Below, in pieces: positions 22,864 through 32,657 of a stretch of 64,000 nucleotides of DNA (the first letter of the stretch is position 1; each line of letters opens with the position of its first letter). Both the position numbers and the translations under genes were made by a program. A model generated the notes under the pieces. The model was given only the letters and a program-made list of their open reading frames with translations. It did no database searches and was not told the DNA's origin. The DNA is from Lysobacterales bacterium (lineage in GTDB: Bacteria; Pseudomonadota; Gammaproteobacteria; Xanthomonadales; Marinicellaceae), in assembly GCA_027067055.1 (NCBI GenBank), contig JAMOMK010000114.1:1-64000 (forward strand). The letters run 5' to 3'.

Positions 22864-23769
22864 GTGAATGAAGCAAGCAAAAGCAGCAATGATAATATCG
22901 TTGCTGCTTTTTTTAATTTTCTAAAACTTGAAAAGGGATTGTCAGATAACACTATTGCAAGTTATTCCTCAGATATAAAACAGTTTATAGTGTTCCTAAA
23001 AAACTCAGTTGAATTTACACGAGTCACTCCAGACATAATTAATGATTACTTGGTTAAATTAAATCGGCAAGGTCTTACTGCCAAAAGTATTTCTCGAAAA
23101 ATATCATCATTGAAACAACTGTATGTTTATTTGATGAAAAATAAGTTAATCCAAGAAAGTCCTTTAAGTAATATTATGATGCCTAAACAAGGCACTTCAA
23201 TCCCCAAGCCTCTATCAGAAAATAAAATCACTAAATTATTAAATTCACCAGATGAATCAACAGCGATAGGATTTAGAGATAAGACTATGATTGAGTTAAT
23301 GTATTCTTGCGGCTTACGAGTATCTGAGTTAATTGGGGTAAAATTAATGGAAGTTAATTTAAACCAGGGAACCTTGCTAATTACAGGTAAAGGTCAGAAA
23401 CAACGATTGATACCTATGGGGGAGTACGCAACAGATTATTTATCAAATTATTTAACTCGGTTTAGGAAACTATTATTAAAGGTAAAAAAATCGAATTATG
23501 TTTTTCTCAGTAATCGAGGCACTAATATGACGCGCCAAACATTTTGGTATAGCATTAAAAAATATGCTCAGAAGGCTGATATTTATCCATTGCCGTCACC
23601 GCATATGCTGCGCCATTCTTTTGCGACTCATTTACTCAATCATGGAGCAGATTTGAGGGTGGTACAAATGTTATTGGGTCATTCAAATATATCAACAACG
23701 CAGATATATACATTAGTTGCAAAAGAAAAATTGAAAGAAATTCATCAAAAACACCACCCTAGAGGGTAA
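22864..23769 (+). CDS. xerD: tyrosine recombinase XerD
   Basis: 301 residues from a GTG start at 22,864, 6 bp after the TPR gene. The N-terminal SAM-like core-binding domain runs to about residue 105 (LEKGLSDNTIASYSSDIKQF). The catalytic domain carries the first Arg in YSCGLRVSELIGV, Lys in TGKGQKQRLIPM, HxxR in PHMLRHSFATHLLNHGADLR, His in LLGHSNISTTQIYT, with the nucleophile Tyr in that last motif. XerD with XerC resolves chromosome dimers at dif. It is followed by dsbC, a common gammaproteobacterial pair. XerC cannot be fully excluded, but length and context favour XerD. Confidence 0.92.
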   Translation: MNEASKSSNDNIVAAFFNFLKLEKGLSDNTIASYSSDIKQFIVFLKNSVEFTRVTPDIINDYLVKLNRQGLTAKSISRKISSLKQLYVYLMKNKLIQESPLSNIMMPKQGTSIPKPLSENKITKLLNSPDESTAIGFRDKTMIELMYSCGLRVSELIGVKLMEVNLNQGTLLITGKGQKQRLIPMGEYATDYLSNYLTRFRKLLLKVKKSNYVFLSNRGTNMTRQTFWYSIKKYAQKADIYPLPSPHMLRHSFATHLLNHGADLRVVQMLLGHSNISTTQIYTLVAKEKLKEIHQKHHPRG

Positions 23770-23872
23770 GTTGACAAGTATTTAGGATTAAATATTTGCT
23801 TATAAATATAATTGGAACTAAAATTCACCACCTCTTGTCAAAGAACAATATTATTAAATTTGGAATCAGAGT

Positions 23873-24601
23873 ATGTATAAAACAATTACAACAACGGCAT
23901 TGATGTTAGCAGTGACTGCTATTAGTGCAAAAGAACCTTCTAAAGCTATTAAGGAAGGCATAAAAAATTTAGCACCAACAGCGTCAGTTGCATCAATGGA
24001 AAAAACACCAATAAATGGAATTAAAGAAATTGTTATTAATTCAGGCAGAGGTGGAGAGGTTTATTACATCTCTGATGATGGAAAATATTTATTAAATGGA
24101 AACATGATTGACACAACGAGTCGTGAAGATTTAACTGAAAATAAAAAATCTGGCATTAGAAAAGATCTAGTATCTAAATTTGGTAAAAATGAGCGTATTG
24201 ATTTTTTACCAAAAGAGATGAAATACCATATTTACGTATTTACCGATATTGATTGTGGTTATTGTCGTAAGTTACATAACCAAATTGATGAGTACAACAA
24301 ATTGGGCATCGGTGTTTCTTATCTTTTTTACCCACGTGCAGGTTTAAAGTCGCCAGCCTATGATAAGGCAGTAACGGTATGGTGTTCTGATAATAGACAA
24401 GAAGCAATGACAAATGCAAAATCTGGAATTAGTTTGGAAAACAAGACTTGTGATAACCCCATTGAAGCACAATATAAAGCGGGTCAATCTGCAGGTGTCA
24501 CAGGAACTCCGGCTATTGTTCTTGAAAATGGAAAATTAATGCCTGGTTATTTGCCACCTGAAAAATTATTGCAAAGATTAAATATTATGATGGCAAAGTA
24601 A
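23873..24601 (+). CDS. dsbC: thiol:disulfide interchange protein DsbC
   Basis: 242 residues with a short signal peptide (TTTALMLAVTAISA). An N-terminal dimerisation domain runs to about residue 80, and a thioredoxin-fold catalytic domain follows, with the active site CGYC in FTDIDCGYCRKLHNQ. The cis-proline loop is GVTGTPAIVLENGKLMPGY. Two more cysteines (VWCSDN and KTCDNP) match the structural disulfide of DsbC. It repairs wrong disulfide bonds in the periplasm. A clear terminator follows. Confidence 0.94.
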   Translation: MYKTITTTALMLAVTAISAKEPSKAIKEGIKNLAPTASVASMEKTPINGIKEIVINSGRGGEVYYISDDGKYLLNGNMIDTTSREDLTENKKSGIRKDLVSKFGKNERIDFLPKEMKYHIYVFTDIDCGYCRKLHNQIDEYNKLGIGVSYLFYPRAGLKSPAYDKAVTVWCSDNRQEAMTNAKSGISLENKTCDNPIEAQYKAGQSAGVTGTPAIVLENGKLMPGYLPPEKLLQRLNIMMAK

Positions 24602-24620
24602 AAATCAAATCAAGAATTAT

Positions 24621-24648
24621 AAAAAACCGGCATCTGCCGGTTTTTTTA
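24621..24648 (+). terminator. rho-independent terminator after dsbC
   Basis: AAAAAACCGGCA-TC-TGCCGG followed by seven T residues. The GC-rich stem with the T run is a textbook intrinsic terminator, ending the xerD-dsbC unit. Confidence 0.9.
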
Positions 24649-24733
24649 ATTTAAACAAAGGTGAATAGTGATATACATTGATTGGATTAATGGTATTATT
24701 CACATCTGAATTAGTCAACATTTCTTAAATAAA

Positions 24734-27700
24734 ATGAATAGTGAAATCTGTGTATTACAATCAGCTTTAACGCTGAGTCAATTTCAACTCAAAAAACTCA
24801 ATAAAGAAATCAATAATACCAATAAAATTATTCGTATTACGGATATCTTTATAGTCTCAGCTCAGGTTATTTCGGATCCAACTAAAAGTACATTAAAGAA
24901 CTTATTGCATGCGAATGAATATAAAAAAAGTAATCATGTAATTTTTATTGCGCCAAGACAAGGTACGATTTCACCCTGGTCAAGCAAAGCGACTGATATT
25001 TTGCATAATTGCGGCCTCAAAGATATAAAGCGTATAGAGTTGTCGCGCTGTTATGAGTTTGAAAAGGGTGTCACTGTTAATGCTATCAAGGGAACACACA
25101 TATTTGATAGAATGATAGAAGATGTATATGAGAGTATTGATGATTTAAAAATACTGTTTGAGGAACTTAAGCCACAAAAAGATAATAAGATAAATATTTT
25201 TACTTCTCCAAAAAAGATAGATGAAATAAACCTTGAGTTAGGCTTGGCATTATCTCAAAGTGAGAAACAGTACCTACTTAAAAGTTATGCAGAAATACAA
25301 AAAGAACCCACTGCAGCAGAATTAATGATGTTTGCTCAGGCAAACTCTGAACATTGCCGACATAAAATATTCAATGCTAGTTGGCATATAGATAATCAAA
25401 AACAGCCTAAGTCTTTATTCTCCATGATTCGAAATACTGAAGCCAATACGCCAAGCCCTGCGGTTTCAGCTTATAAAGATAATTCAGCAGTTTTTGATGG
25501 CGGCCTAAGTGTTCGTTGGATTAAGGATGCGGAAAACAAATACGTCGAAGAAACCTTAGTTGCTGATATTCTTATCAAGGTAGAAACACACAATCACCCG
25601 ACTGCCATATCACCATTTCCAGGAGCAGCAACAGGTTCAGGTGGAGAAATCAGAGATGAGGCAGCAACTGGGCAAGGCAGTCGTCCAAAAGCAGGATTGA
25701 CAGGCTACTCAGTTAGTCATTTAAAAATACCTGGCAATATACACTCATGGGAAGAGGGCACAATTGGTAAGCCGGAACGAATCGCCTCGGCACTTGATAT
25801 TATGCTCGAAGCACCATTGGGTGCCGCAGCTTTTAATAACGAGTTTGGCCGACCAAATATTTGTGGTTATTTTCGTTCAATGGAAATTAATACCGAAGAC
25901 TTTGGCTGGCGCGGTTATCACAAGCCCATAATGTTAGCAGGGGGTTTAGGAACAATAAACCATGATTTGGCAATAAAGCAGGATACTCAAGCAGGTGATG
26001 TATTAGTCGTATTGGGTGGACCTGCCATGCTGATTGGGCTAGGTGGCGGAGCCGCCTCGTCAATGACTAGTGGTAGTAGGAAAGAAGATTTGGATTTTGC
26101 CTCGGTTCAGCGAGGAAACCCAGAGATGGAACGTCGTTGCCAAGAAGTGATTGATTCATGTTGGGCTCAAGGAAAAGAAAGCCCGATACGTTCGATTCAC
26201 GATGTTGGAGCTGGTGGTTTGTCAAATGCAATGCCAGAATTACTTGATGATGCTGGCTTGGGAGGTGTATTAGAGTTGCGGGAGTTGCAGATAGATACGA
26301 CTTCTATGACTCCAATGGAAGTGTGGTGTAATGAGTCACAAGAACGTTATGTTTTATCAATTAAACCAGAAAAACTAGAGGAGTTTACCACAATATGTGC
26401 AAGAGAACGTTGTCCTGTTGCAGTACTTGGCAAGGCGACAAAAGAACGAAACTTAATAGTTAATGATAAATATTTTGAAGAAAAATTAGTAGATATTCCA
26501 ATGAGTCTTTTATTTGGAAATACACCCAAAACAGAAAAAAATATCACAAGAGTTAAGCCAAAACTTTGTAAATTTGATAGCAATTCTATTCAATTAGATG
26601 AAGCCATTAATAAAATCCTTGCTTTTCCAACAGTGGCGAGTAAAAAATATTTAATAACGATTGGTGATCGCACTGTGTCGGGATTGATTCACCGTGATCA
26701 AATGGTTGGACCTTGGCAAGTTCCTGTGGCAGATTGTGGTGTTACTTTAAGGGATTTCCATTCCCAGGCGGGCGAAGTTATGTCTATTGGTGAAAAAGCA
26801 CCATTGGCATTGATTGACGGTAAAGCATCTGCACAAATGGCTGTTTGTGAAGCTTTGCTCAATTGTGCAGCTAATGCAATTGGAACATTGGATAAAATAA
26901 AGTTATCGGCCAACTGGATGGCGGCATCTGGGTTGGGACGAGAAGATGAAGTGCTTTTTGATGCAGTCAAAGCCATTGGCGAAGAACTGTGCCCACAGTT
27001 GGGTATAGGTATTCCTGTTGGGAAAGATTCTTTATCAATGAACTCACAATGGGATGGAGGCAATAAAAAAGTCACCGCCCCCGTTTCATTATTGATTTCG
27101 GCATTTGCAAATGTAGCAAATGTGCGAAAGAGTATAACGCCCTATTTTAATGCTCAACGAACACATAACTTTTATTACATCGATTTAGCCGAAGGCAAAA
27201 AGCGCATGGGAGCCTCATCTTTGGCACAAGTTTACAGTCAGATAGGAGATGACTGTCCACAAGTAGAGAACATTGAAAAAATAAAAGTGTTTTGGCAATT
27301 GATGCAAGTATTCATAAATAAAGAACTTATTGCGGCATACCATGACATTTCAGATGGTGGATTATTTGTCACGGTACTTGAGATGTGTATGGCTAGCCGT
27401 TGCGGATCAAAAATAAATTTAGACTTTAGTGAAAAAGCTCATATTGATGTATTATTTACTGAAGAGCTCGGTGTTGTTGTTGCTGTTTCAGAAGAGCAAG
27501 AGTCTGATTTTAAAAAACAGATTCAACAAAGCAACCTAACTAATGATGTATTTGAAATAGGGTATAGTCAAACACAAAAGATTCTCCATTTTACTGATGG
27601 GGTGGAGAGTGTTGTCAGTGAATCGCTGCATGATTTGCAAGAAAAATGGAGTCTTACAAGCCATCAAATGGCAGGCCTTCGCGATAACCCCGAAACGTGC

Positions 27701-28558
27701 TCTCAAGAGTTTGCTTGGATAACAAAAGAAGATAAAGGTTTGAAACCGCAAGCTTCTTTTGATTTTAGTGATGAAGTGATAGCACCCTATTTAAATTTAT
27801 CTCGACCCAAGGTTGCGATTTTAAGAGAGCAGGGTGTTAACGGTCAAAAAGAAATGGCAATGGCATTCCACAAAGCTGGGTTTGATGCCTATGACGTACA
27901 TATGCAAGATTTACTTGATGAGCGATTCGATATAAATGACTTTCAAGGGTTGGCAGCTTGTGGTGGGTTTTCCTATGGCGATGTGCTTGGGGCTGGAAAA
28001 GGTTGGGCAAATAGTATTTTGTTTAATGAAAAAATAAAGCAAGAGTTTGCTAACTATTTTAGTGATGAAAGCAAATTTACTCTGGGTGTCTGTAACGGTT
28101 GTCAGATGCTTTCATCTTTGAAAGACATTATTCCTGGGGCGCATGCATGGCCACAATTCTTAAAAAACTCATCACAGCAATTTGAGGCACGTTTTTCTTC
28201 TGTTATAATTGAGCAGAGTAACTCTGTTTTTTTTGAAGATATGCAGGGTGCTCAAATTCCAGTGGCAATAGCACATGGTGAAGGGCGTGCGCATTTTGAC
28301 GATGATGCAAGCACAATAAATCGAGTGGCGAGCTATTGTGATAATAATGGCAACAGAACACAAAGTTATCCATTTAACCCAAATGGCTCTCATGCTGCAA
28401 CAGCAGCAGTGAGTAACGAAAGTGGAAATGTATTAGTTATGATGCCGCATCCTGAGCGAGTATTTAGGGCAGTGCAAATGTCATGGCATCCAAAGCAGTG
28501 GCAAGATAATTCGCCGTGGATGAGAATGTTTTATAATGCGAGGAGATTTGTTAAGTGA
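24734..28558 (+). CDS. purL: phosphoribosylformylglycinamidine synthase
   Basis: 1274 residues, the large single-chain form of Gammaproteobacteria. It makes FGAM from FGAR, glutamine and ATP in purine synthesis. A PurS-like N-terminus and linker (SEHCRHKIFNASW at about 210) come first. Two AIR-synthase-like halves follow, with VETHNHPTAISPFPGAATGS and GVGIPVGKDSLSM-like LGIGIPVGKDSLSMN. A C-terminal glutaminase carries nucleophile Cys in FTLGVCNGCQML, and the catalytic His/Glu in MMPHPERVFR. The stop overlaps the following gene by 4 bp. It is the first gene transcribed toward the secretion operon. Confidence 0.97.
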   Translation: MNSEICVLQSALTLSQFQLKKLNKEINNTNKIIRITDIFIVSAQVISDPTKSTLKNLLHANEYKKSNHVIFIAPRQGTISPWSSKATDILHNCGLKDIKRIELSRCYEFEKGVTVNAIKGTHIFDRMIEDVYESIDDLKILFEELKPQKDNKINIFTSPKKIDEINLELGLALSQSEKQYLLKSYAEIQKEPTAAELMMFAQANSEHCRHKIFNASWHIDNQKQPKSLFSMIRNTEANTPSPAVSAYKDNSAVFDGGLSVRWIKDAENKYVEETLVADILIKVETHNHPTAISPFPGAATGSGGEIRDEAATGQGSRPKAGLTGYSVSHLKIPGNIHSWEEGTIGKPERIASALDIMLEAPLGAAAFNNEFGRPNICGYFRSMEINTEDFGWRGYHKPIMLAGGLGTINHDLAIKQDTQAGDVLVVLGGPAMLIGLGGGAASSMTSGSRKEDLDFASVQRGNPEMERRCQEVIDSCWAQGKESPIRSIHDVGAGGLSNAMPELLDDAGLGGVLELRELQIDTTSMTPMEVWCNESQERYVLSIKPEKLEEFTTICARERCPVAVLGKATKERNLIVNDKYFEEKLVDIPMSLLFGNTPKTEKNITRVKPKLCKFDSNSIQLDEAINKILAFPTVASKKYLITIGDRTVSGLIHRDQMVGPWQVPVADCGVTLRDFHSQAGEVMSIGEKAPLALIDGKASAQMAVCEALLNCAANAIGTLDKIKLSANWMAASGLGREDEVLFDAVKAIGEELCPQLGIGIPVGKDSLSMNSQWDGGNKKVTAPVSLLISAFANVANVRKSITPYFNAQRTHNFYYIDLAEGKKRMGASSLAQVYSQIGDDCPQVENIEKIKVFWQLMQVFINKELIAAYHDISDGGLFVTVLEMCMASRCGSKINLDFSEKAHIDVLFTEELGVVVAVSEEQESDFKKQIQQSNLTNDVFEIGYSQTQKILHFTDGVESVVSESLHDLQEKWSLTSHQMAGLRDNPETCSQEFAWITKEDKGLKPQASFDFSDEVIAPYLNLSRPKVAILREQGVNGQKEMAMAFHKAGFDAYDVHMQDLLDERFDINDFQGLAACGGFSYGDVLGAGKGWANSILFNEKIKQEFANYFSDESKFTLGVCNGCQMLSSLKDIIPGAHAWPQFLKNSSQQFEARFSSVIIEQSNSVFFEDMQGAQIPVAIAHGEGRAHFDDDASTINRVASYCDNNGNRTQSYPFNPNGSHAATAAVSNESGNVLVMMPHPERVFRAVQMSWHPKQWQDNSPWMRMFYNARRFVK

Positions 28559-29247
28559 GTGATTCGATAGAAAATAACGAAAATTATTCGAAGACAGTTA
28601 TTAAAGAGATGCTAATTAGTGCAATATTATATTTGCCAATTAGTTTTTTTGTGTGGTTTTATGCATCTACATTACTGATTGTTCCAGTTAAGTACTTACT
28701 GCAAATGATTATAACACTATGGCAACCAGAGCTATTTAATGCCGTCACTCAGCATCAGTACTTGTTGAGTATTGAAACCTTAATATTTCCATCAGAGTCT
28801 TTCACGGGTCAAGGCGACAAATTAGCTGTATTGGACGTATCGGTAAATCCTATGCTTTATGGCTATGGATTGGCTGTTATATCTGGATTGGTACTATCCG
28901 TTCCGGGGCTTAAATGGTCAAAGGTTTTTTTCCAAATAATCTTGGGATATTTTATTGTGGTTTTAGTCCAAACTTTTGGTTCTTTTTGGGAGATGATAAA
29001 GCACTTAATCTTTGAAGCCGGTCCTGATACCACTCAAGCAATTTTAGATACAGGATTAACACCCAATTTAGTGGCACTAATGTATCAGTTGTCCTATTTG
29101 ATTATCCCTGCTGTTGTGCCGGTAGCTTATTGGATTATAATGAATAGCGTCTTTATAGGAGAAATCACCGGCTTGGATAAAAAACAAGTTGGAAACTTTA
29201 GTAAAGAAGTAGTGTCTGATAAAGCACAAAAAGAAGAGAACAAATGA
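28555..29247 (+). CDS. membrane protein of unknown function
   Basis: 230 residues from a GTG that overlaps the purL stop (GTGA) and ends with an ATGA overlap into gspE. Four or five hydrophobic helices are visible: MLISAILYLPISFFVWFYAS, LLIVPVKYLLQMII, YGYGLAVISGLVLSVPG, FQIILGYFIVVLVQTFGSFW and LIIPAVVPVAYWIIMNSVFI. A short charged C-terminal tail follows. I do not recognise a family with certainty. Tight coupling to gspE hints that it is co-expressed with the type II secretion system. An exosortase-associated or assembly role is possible but unsupported. Confidence 0.75.
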   Translation: MSDSIENNENYSKTVIKEMLISAILYLPISFFVWFYASTLLIVPVKYLLQMIITLWQPELFNAVTQHQYLLSIETLIFPSESFTGQGDKLAVLDVSVNPMLYGYGLAVISGLVLSVPGLKWSKVFFQIILGYFIVVLVQTFGSFWEMIKHLIFEAGPDTTQAILDTGLTPNLVALMYQLSYLIIPAVVPVAYWIIMNSVFIGEITGLDKKQVGNFSKEVVSDKAQKEENK

Positions 29248-30992
29248 GCGAACCACAAGCACAATACGAGACAGAAGAACAAAGCATTCAAACAAAGCAA
29301 TCGTTTGAAGAGCAATTGTGTCAATACATGATTGAAAATGGCAGACTTAAGGCTGAAGATTTAGCTCGTGGGCAGCGCCTTTATGCAGAAACATTAAGCA
29401 CTTCGCTGGTTCCATTGTTAGTCAGGTTGGGTTTAGCATCAGAGAGAGATGTTGCTAATTCATTAAGTGAATTAATGAAAATAGAGATGATTGCTGAAAA
29501 AGACTACCCTGAATCAGTGGCAATTGAAACAGAGTTTCCAGAACGCTTTATGCGTGAAAATCTATTTGTTCCAATAGCTGAAGATGCTGATACAATTAGT
29601 GCAGTCATGGTTTACCCAAGTGATGAGTACACCACTAAGTCTATAAAAATGGCTTCACAAAAAGAACTGGATATAAAGATTGGCTTACCATCAGAAGTAG
29701 AAAATGCCATAGAAAAACTCTTTGGCGGCGGGCGCTCAGCCATGGGGCAGATTGTGGACAATTTGTCCGATGAAAGTACTGGTGATGAAGAAGATGTCGA
29801 TCATTTGCGTGACTTAGCCTCAGAAGCACCGGTTATTCGTTTAGTGAATATTATCCTGCAACGAGCTGTTGAAGCGCGTGCATCAGATATTCATGTTGAA
29901 CCGTTTGAAAACAGATTAAAAGTGCGTTACCGTATTGATGGTGTTTTACAAGAAGTGGAGTCCCCTCCTGCGCGTTCTACAGCTGCAGTTATTTCTCGTA
30001 TCAAAATCATGGCAAAACTTAATATTGCCGAACGCAGGTTGCCCCAAGATGGGCGTATTATGTTACGTGTGCAAGGCAAAGAGTTGGATTTGCGTGTATC
30101 AACAGTGCCAACCTCTTATGGCGAATCGGTGGTTATGCGTATTTTGGATAGAGAAAGTATCGCCTTTGATTTTCATCAGCTAGGCTTTACTGATAGAATT
30201 CTTGAACCATTCAAAAAAGTTTTAGAGTTGCCACATGGTATTATGCTTGTTACAGGTCCTACGGGTTCGGGTAAAACCACGACGCTATATACTGCATTAG
30301 ATCAACTTAATACCGAAGAACGTAAAATTATTACGGTAGAAGATCCCGTTGAGTACCAATTAACAGGCATCAACCAAATCCAAGTAAAATCATCCATTGG
30401 GTTGGACTTTACTTCAGCACTTCGTGCCATTGTTCGTCAAGATCCTGATGTTATCATGATTGGTGAAATGCGAGATTTGGAGACGGCTAAAATTGCCATT
30501 CAATCAGCACTAACTGGTCACTTGGTTTTATCAACAATTCATACCAATGATGCAGCAGGTGGCATCACTCGTATGTTGGATATGGGCGTGGAAGATTATT
30601 TATTGACTTCAACAGTGAATGGAATTTTGGCACAGCGTTTAGTGCGTAAATTAAATCAAGAAACTGCACAAAAAGAAATCCTCGCGCAAGAAGTGGTCAA
30701 AAGCATGGGACTAGATAAGCTCATTGAACAAGATGAATATGCTTTTTACAAACCAGTACCTAGTGAAAACAACCTCACAGGCTACTCTGGTCGTATGTCG
30801 ATTTTGGAATTTCTAGAAATGTCAGATCCTATTCGTCGCTTGATAATGAATCATGCAACAGCAGGAGAAATTCAAGCCCAGGCATGTAAAGAGGGCATGA
30901 CCACAATCTATGAAGATGGATTGCTGAAGTGCTTAGAAGGTAAAACCAGTTATGAAGAAATTTTACGCGTCTCTCAAGATAGCGAGCATTAG
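29244..30992 (+). CDS. gspE: type II secretion ATPase GspE
   Basis: 582 residues. The N-terminal N1E/N2E domains (to about 190) bind the GspL cytoplasmic region. The ATPase core contains Walker A (LVTGPTGSGKTTTLYTA), the Asp box, Walker B-like DPDVIMIGEMRDLETA and the His box STIHTNDAAGGITRML. The four-cysteine zinc motif normal for GspE, just before the LTGYSGR segment, is absent; the region reads EYAFYKPVPSENNLTGYSGR. This is a cytoplasmic hexamer powering pseudopilus assembly. It is the first core gene of an E-F-G-H-I-J-K-L-M-N-D operon as in the Xanthomonas xps system. Confidence 0.95.
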   Translation: MSEPQAQYETEEQSIQTKQSFEEQLCQYMIENGRLKAEDLARGQRLYAETLSTSLVPLLVRLGLASERDVANSLSELMKIEMIAEKDYPESVAIETEFPERFMRENLFVPIAEDADTISAVMVYPSDEYTTKSIKMASQKELDIKIGLPSEVENAIEKLFGGGRSAMGQIVDNLSDESTGDEEDVDHLRDLASEAPVIRLVNIILQRAVEARASDIHVEPFENRLKVRYRIDGVLQEVESPPARSTAAVISRIKIMAKLNIAERRLPQDGRIMLRVQGKELDLRVSTVPTSYGESVVMRILDRESIAFDFHQLGFTDRILEPFKKVLELPHGIMLVTGPTGSGKTTTLYTALDQLNTEERKIITVEDPVEYQLTGINQIQVKSSIGLDFTSALRAIVRQDPDVIMIGEMRDLETAKIAIQSALTGHLVLSTIHTNDAAGGITRMLDMGVEDYLLTSTVNGILAQRLVRKLNQETAQKEILAQEVVKSMGLDKLIEQDEYAFYKPVPSENNLTGYSGRMSILEFLEMSDPIRRLIMNHATAGEIQAQACKEGMTTIYEDGLLKCLEGKTSYEEILRVSQDSEH

Positions 30993-30997
30993 AGATT

Positions 30998-32206
30998 ATG
31001 GCGCAATTTGTTTATAAAGCACTGACACCAGCAGGCGAACAACTCGAAGGGCAAATGGATGCCAACTCGCAAGCAGAAGTTATTAGCAAAATTCAGGCAG
31101 CAGGCAATATACCTGTAACGGCAAAAGAGCTGGGAACAGGTTTTTCATTAGAAAACTTATTGGCATCGCGTAAAACAGTTACCCAAAAACAAGTGGGTGA
31201 ATTTACTGATCAACTAGCTACATTGTTGAATTCAGGTATGCCACTAGAACGCTCTTTGAGTGTTATGATTGATTTGATAGATGAAGAGCGATTGCGCATC
31301 ATGGTTGAACAAGTGCGAGATAAAGTACGTGGGGGTGGAACGCTATCGGATGCTCTAGAAGAGCAACATGTTTTTTCAAATATGTACACTAATATGGTCC
31401 GAGCAGGAGAAATGGGTGGAACTTTAGAAACCACCCTTGAGCGCTTATCCGATTATATGTCGCGCGCCAAAGAACTTAAAGATTCGGTGGTCTCGGCCAT
31501 GATATACCCCACTATACTTTTTATATTGGCCGGTATTTCCATGTTTGTATTATTGGGCAAGGTTGTTCCTTCGTTTAAACCCATGTTTGAAGATGCTGGC
31601 ATTGATTTGCCTGCCATCACGCAAATGGTGTTATCTATTGCCGGTTTTGTGCAAAATTACTGGTGGGTGATAATATTAATTTTTGTGGTACTAATTGTAC
31701 TGTTTAAACAAAAACTTAAAGAAGCCGCTTTTCGCTTAGAATGGGATAAAAAATTACTCAAATTGCCCTTGATTGGAGATTTGATAACAAAAATAGACAT
31801 AGCTCGATTCACTCGAACACTGGGTACACTTGTTGATAGTGGTGTGCCGCTGTTATCGGGTTTAACTATTGCCAGAAAGGTCATTAATAATTCATTATTA
31901 AATCAAATCGTTGGTGAAGCATCAGAAAAGGTAAAACATGGTGAGCCTTTGGCATCAGGATTGGACAAAGTAGAAGAGTTTCCGCGTTTGGCGCAACAGC
32001 TAATTAGTGTGGGCGAGGAAACAGGAAAATTAAATGAAATGCTGTTAAAGACAGCAGACACATATGATATTGAAGTCAAAACTTCAATTGATCGCATGAT
32101 TTCGTTGTTGGTACCCGTCGTGGTATTGGTATTGGCAGCTTTAATCTTTTTTATAATATTCGCCATTATGATGGCAATGTTAAAAATGAATGACATCGTA
32201 GGATAG
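30998..32206 (+). CDS. gspF: type II secretion inner-membrane protein GspF
   Basis: 402 residues with the duplicated T2SSF domain. The first half is FTDQLATLLNSGMPLERSLS, VRAGEMGGTLETTLERLSDY; the second is FTRTLGTLVDSGVPLLSGLT, ISVGEETGKLNEMLLKTADT. Three membrane helices are seen near residues 170, 220 and 375. The N-terminus MAQFVYKALTPAGEQLEGQM is typical. It is the platform protein that couples GspE to pseudopilin insertion, and is 5 bp after gspE. Confidence 0.95.
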   Translation: MAQFVYKALTPAGEQLEGQMDANSQAEVISKIQAAGNIPVTAKELGTGFSLENLLASRKTVTQKQVGEFTDQLATLLNSGMPLERSLSVMIDLIDEERLRIMVEQVRDKVRGGGTLSDALEEQHVFSNMYTNMVRAGEMGGTLETTLERLSDYMSRAKELKDSVVSAMIYPTILFILAGISMFVLLGKVVPSFKPMFEDAGIDLPAITQMVLSIAGFVQNYWWVIILIFVVLIVLFKQKLKEAAFRLEWDKKLLKLPLIGDLITKIDIARFTRTLGTLVDSGVPLLSGLTIARKVINNSLLNQIVGEASEKVKHGEPLASGLDKVEEFPRLAQQLISVGEETGKLNEMLLKTADTYDIEVKTSIDRMISLLVPVVVLVLAALIFFIIFAIMMAMLKMNDIVG

Positions 32207-32216
32207 AGGTACAAAA

Positions 32217-32642
32217 ATGATACGTAAAAATAACATGAAAAGAGCACAAGCTGGTTTTAGTTTAATCGAAATTTTAGTGGTCATGGTAATGATGGCGACA
32301 TTAATTGGTTTGGTGGCAAACAGTGTAGGTAATAGCCGACTCAAGGGACAAGTGCAGGAAACAAAAATAAGAATGGGAAAGCTAAAAATGAAAATGGATG
32401 AATTTAATTTAGACCTAGGTTATTATCCAAGTAGTTTAGATGATTTGGTCAATGATAACAATGACCCAAATTGGATGGGTTACAAGTTGAAAGAAAAAGA
32501 TTTAAGAGATGCATGGGGAGAAAAGTTTAAGTATTCAAACCCAGGTCAACACGATGAAGATTATAGTTTGGTTTCATATGGAAAAGATAAATCCCCAGGC
32601 GGTACTAAATTTGACAAAGACATTAATAGTTGGGATTTATAA
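32217..32642 (+). CDS. gspG: major pseudopilin GspG
   Basis: 141 residues. The prepilin signal is QAGFSLIEILVVMVMMATLI (cleavage before F, Glu at +5). The rest is the GspG fold with LDLGYYPSSLDDLV and LRDAWGEKFKYSNPGQHDED; the last is the calcium-binding loop region, and the acidic end is DFGKD-like. It forms the shaft of the pseudopilus. AGAGGT lies before the start. No prepilin peptidase gene is in the window, so processing depends on an unlinked pilD/gspO. Confidence 0.95.
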   Translation: MIRKNNMKRAQAGFSLIEILVVMVMMATLIGLVANSVGNSRLKGQVQETKIRMGKLKMKMDEFNLDLGYYPSSLDDLVNDNNDPNWMGYKLKEKDLRDAWGEKFKYSNPGQHDEDYSLVSYGKDKSPGGTKFDKDINSWDL

Positions 32643-32657
32643 TTCCGCAAGGCTTTT

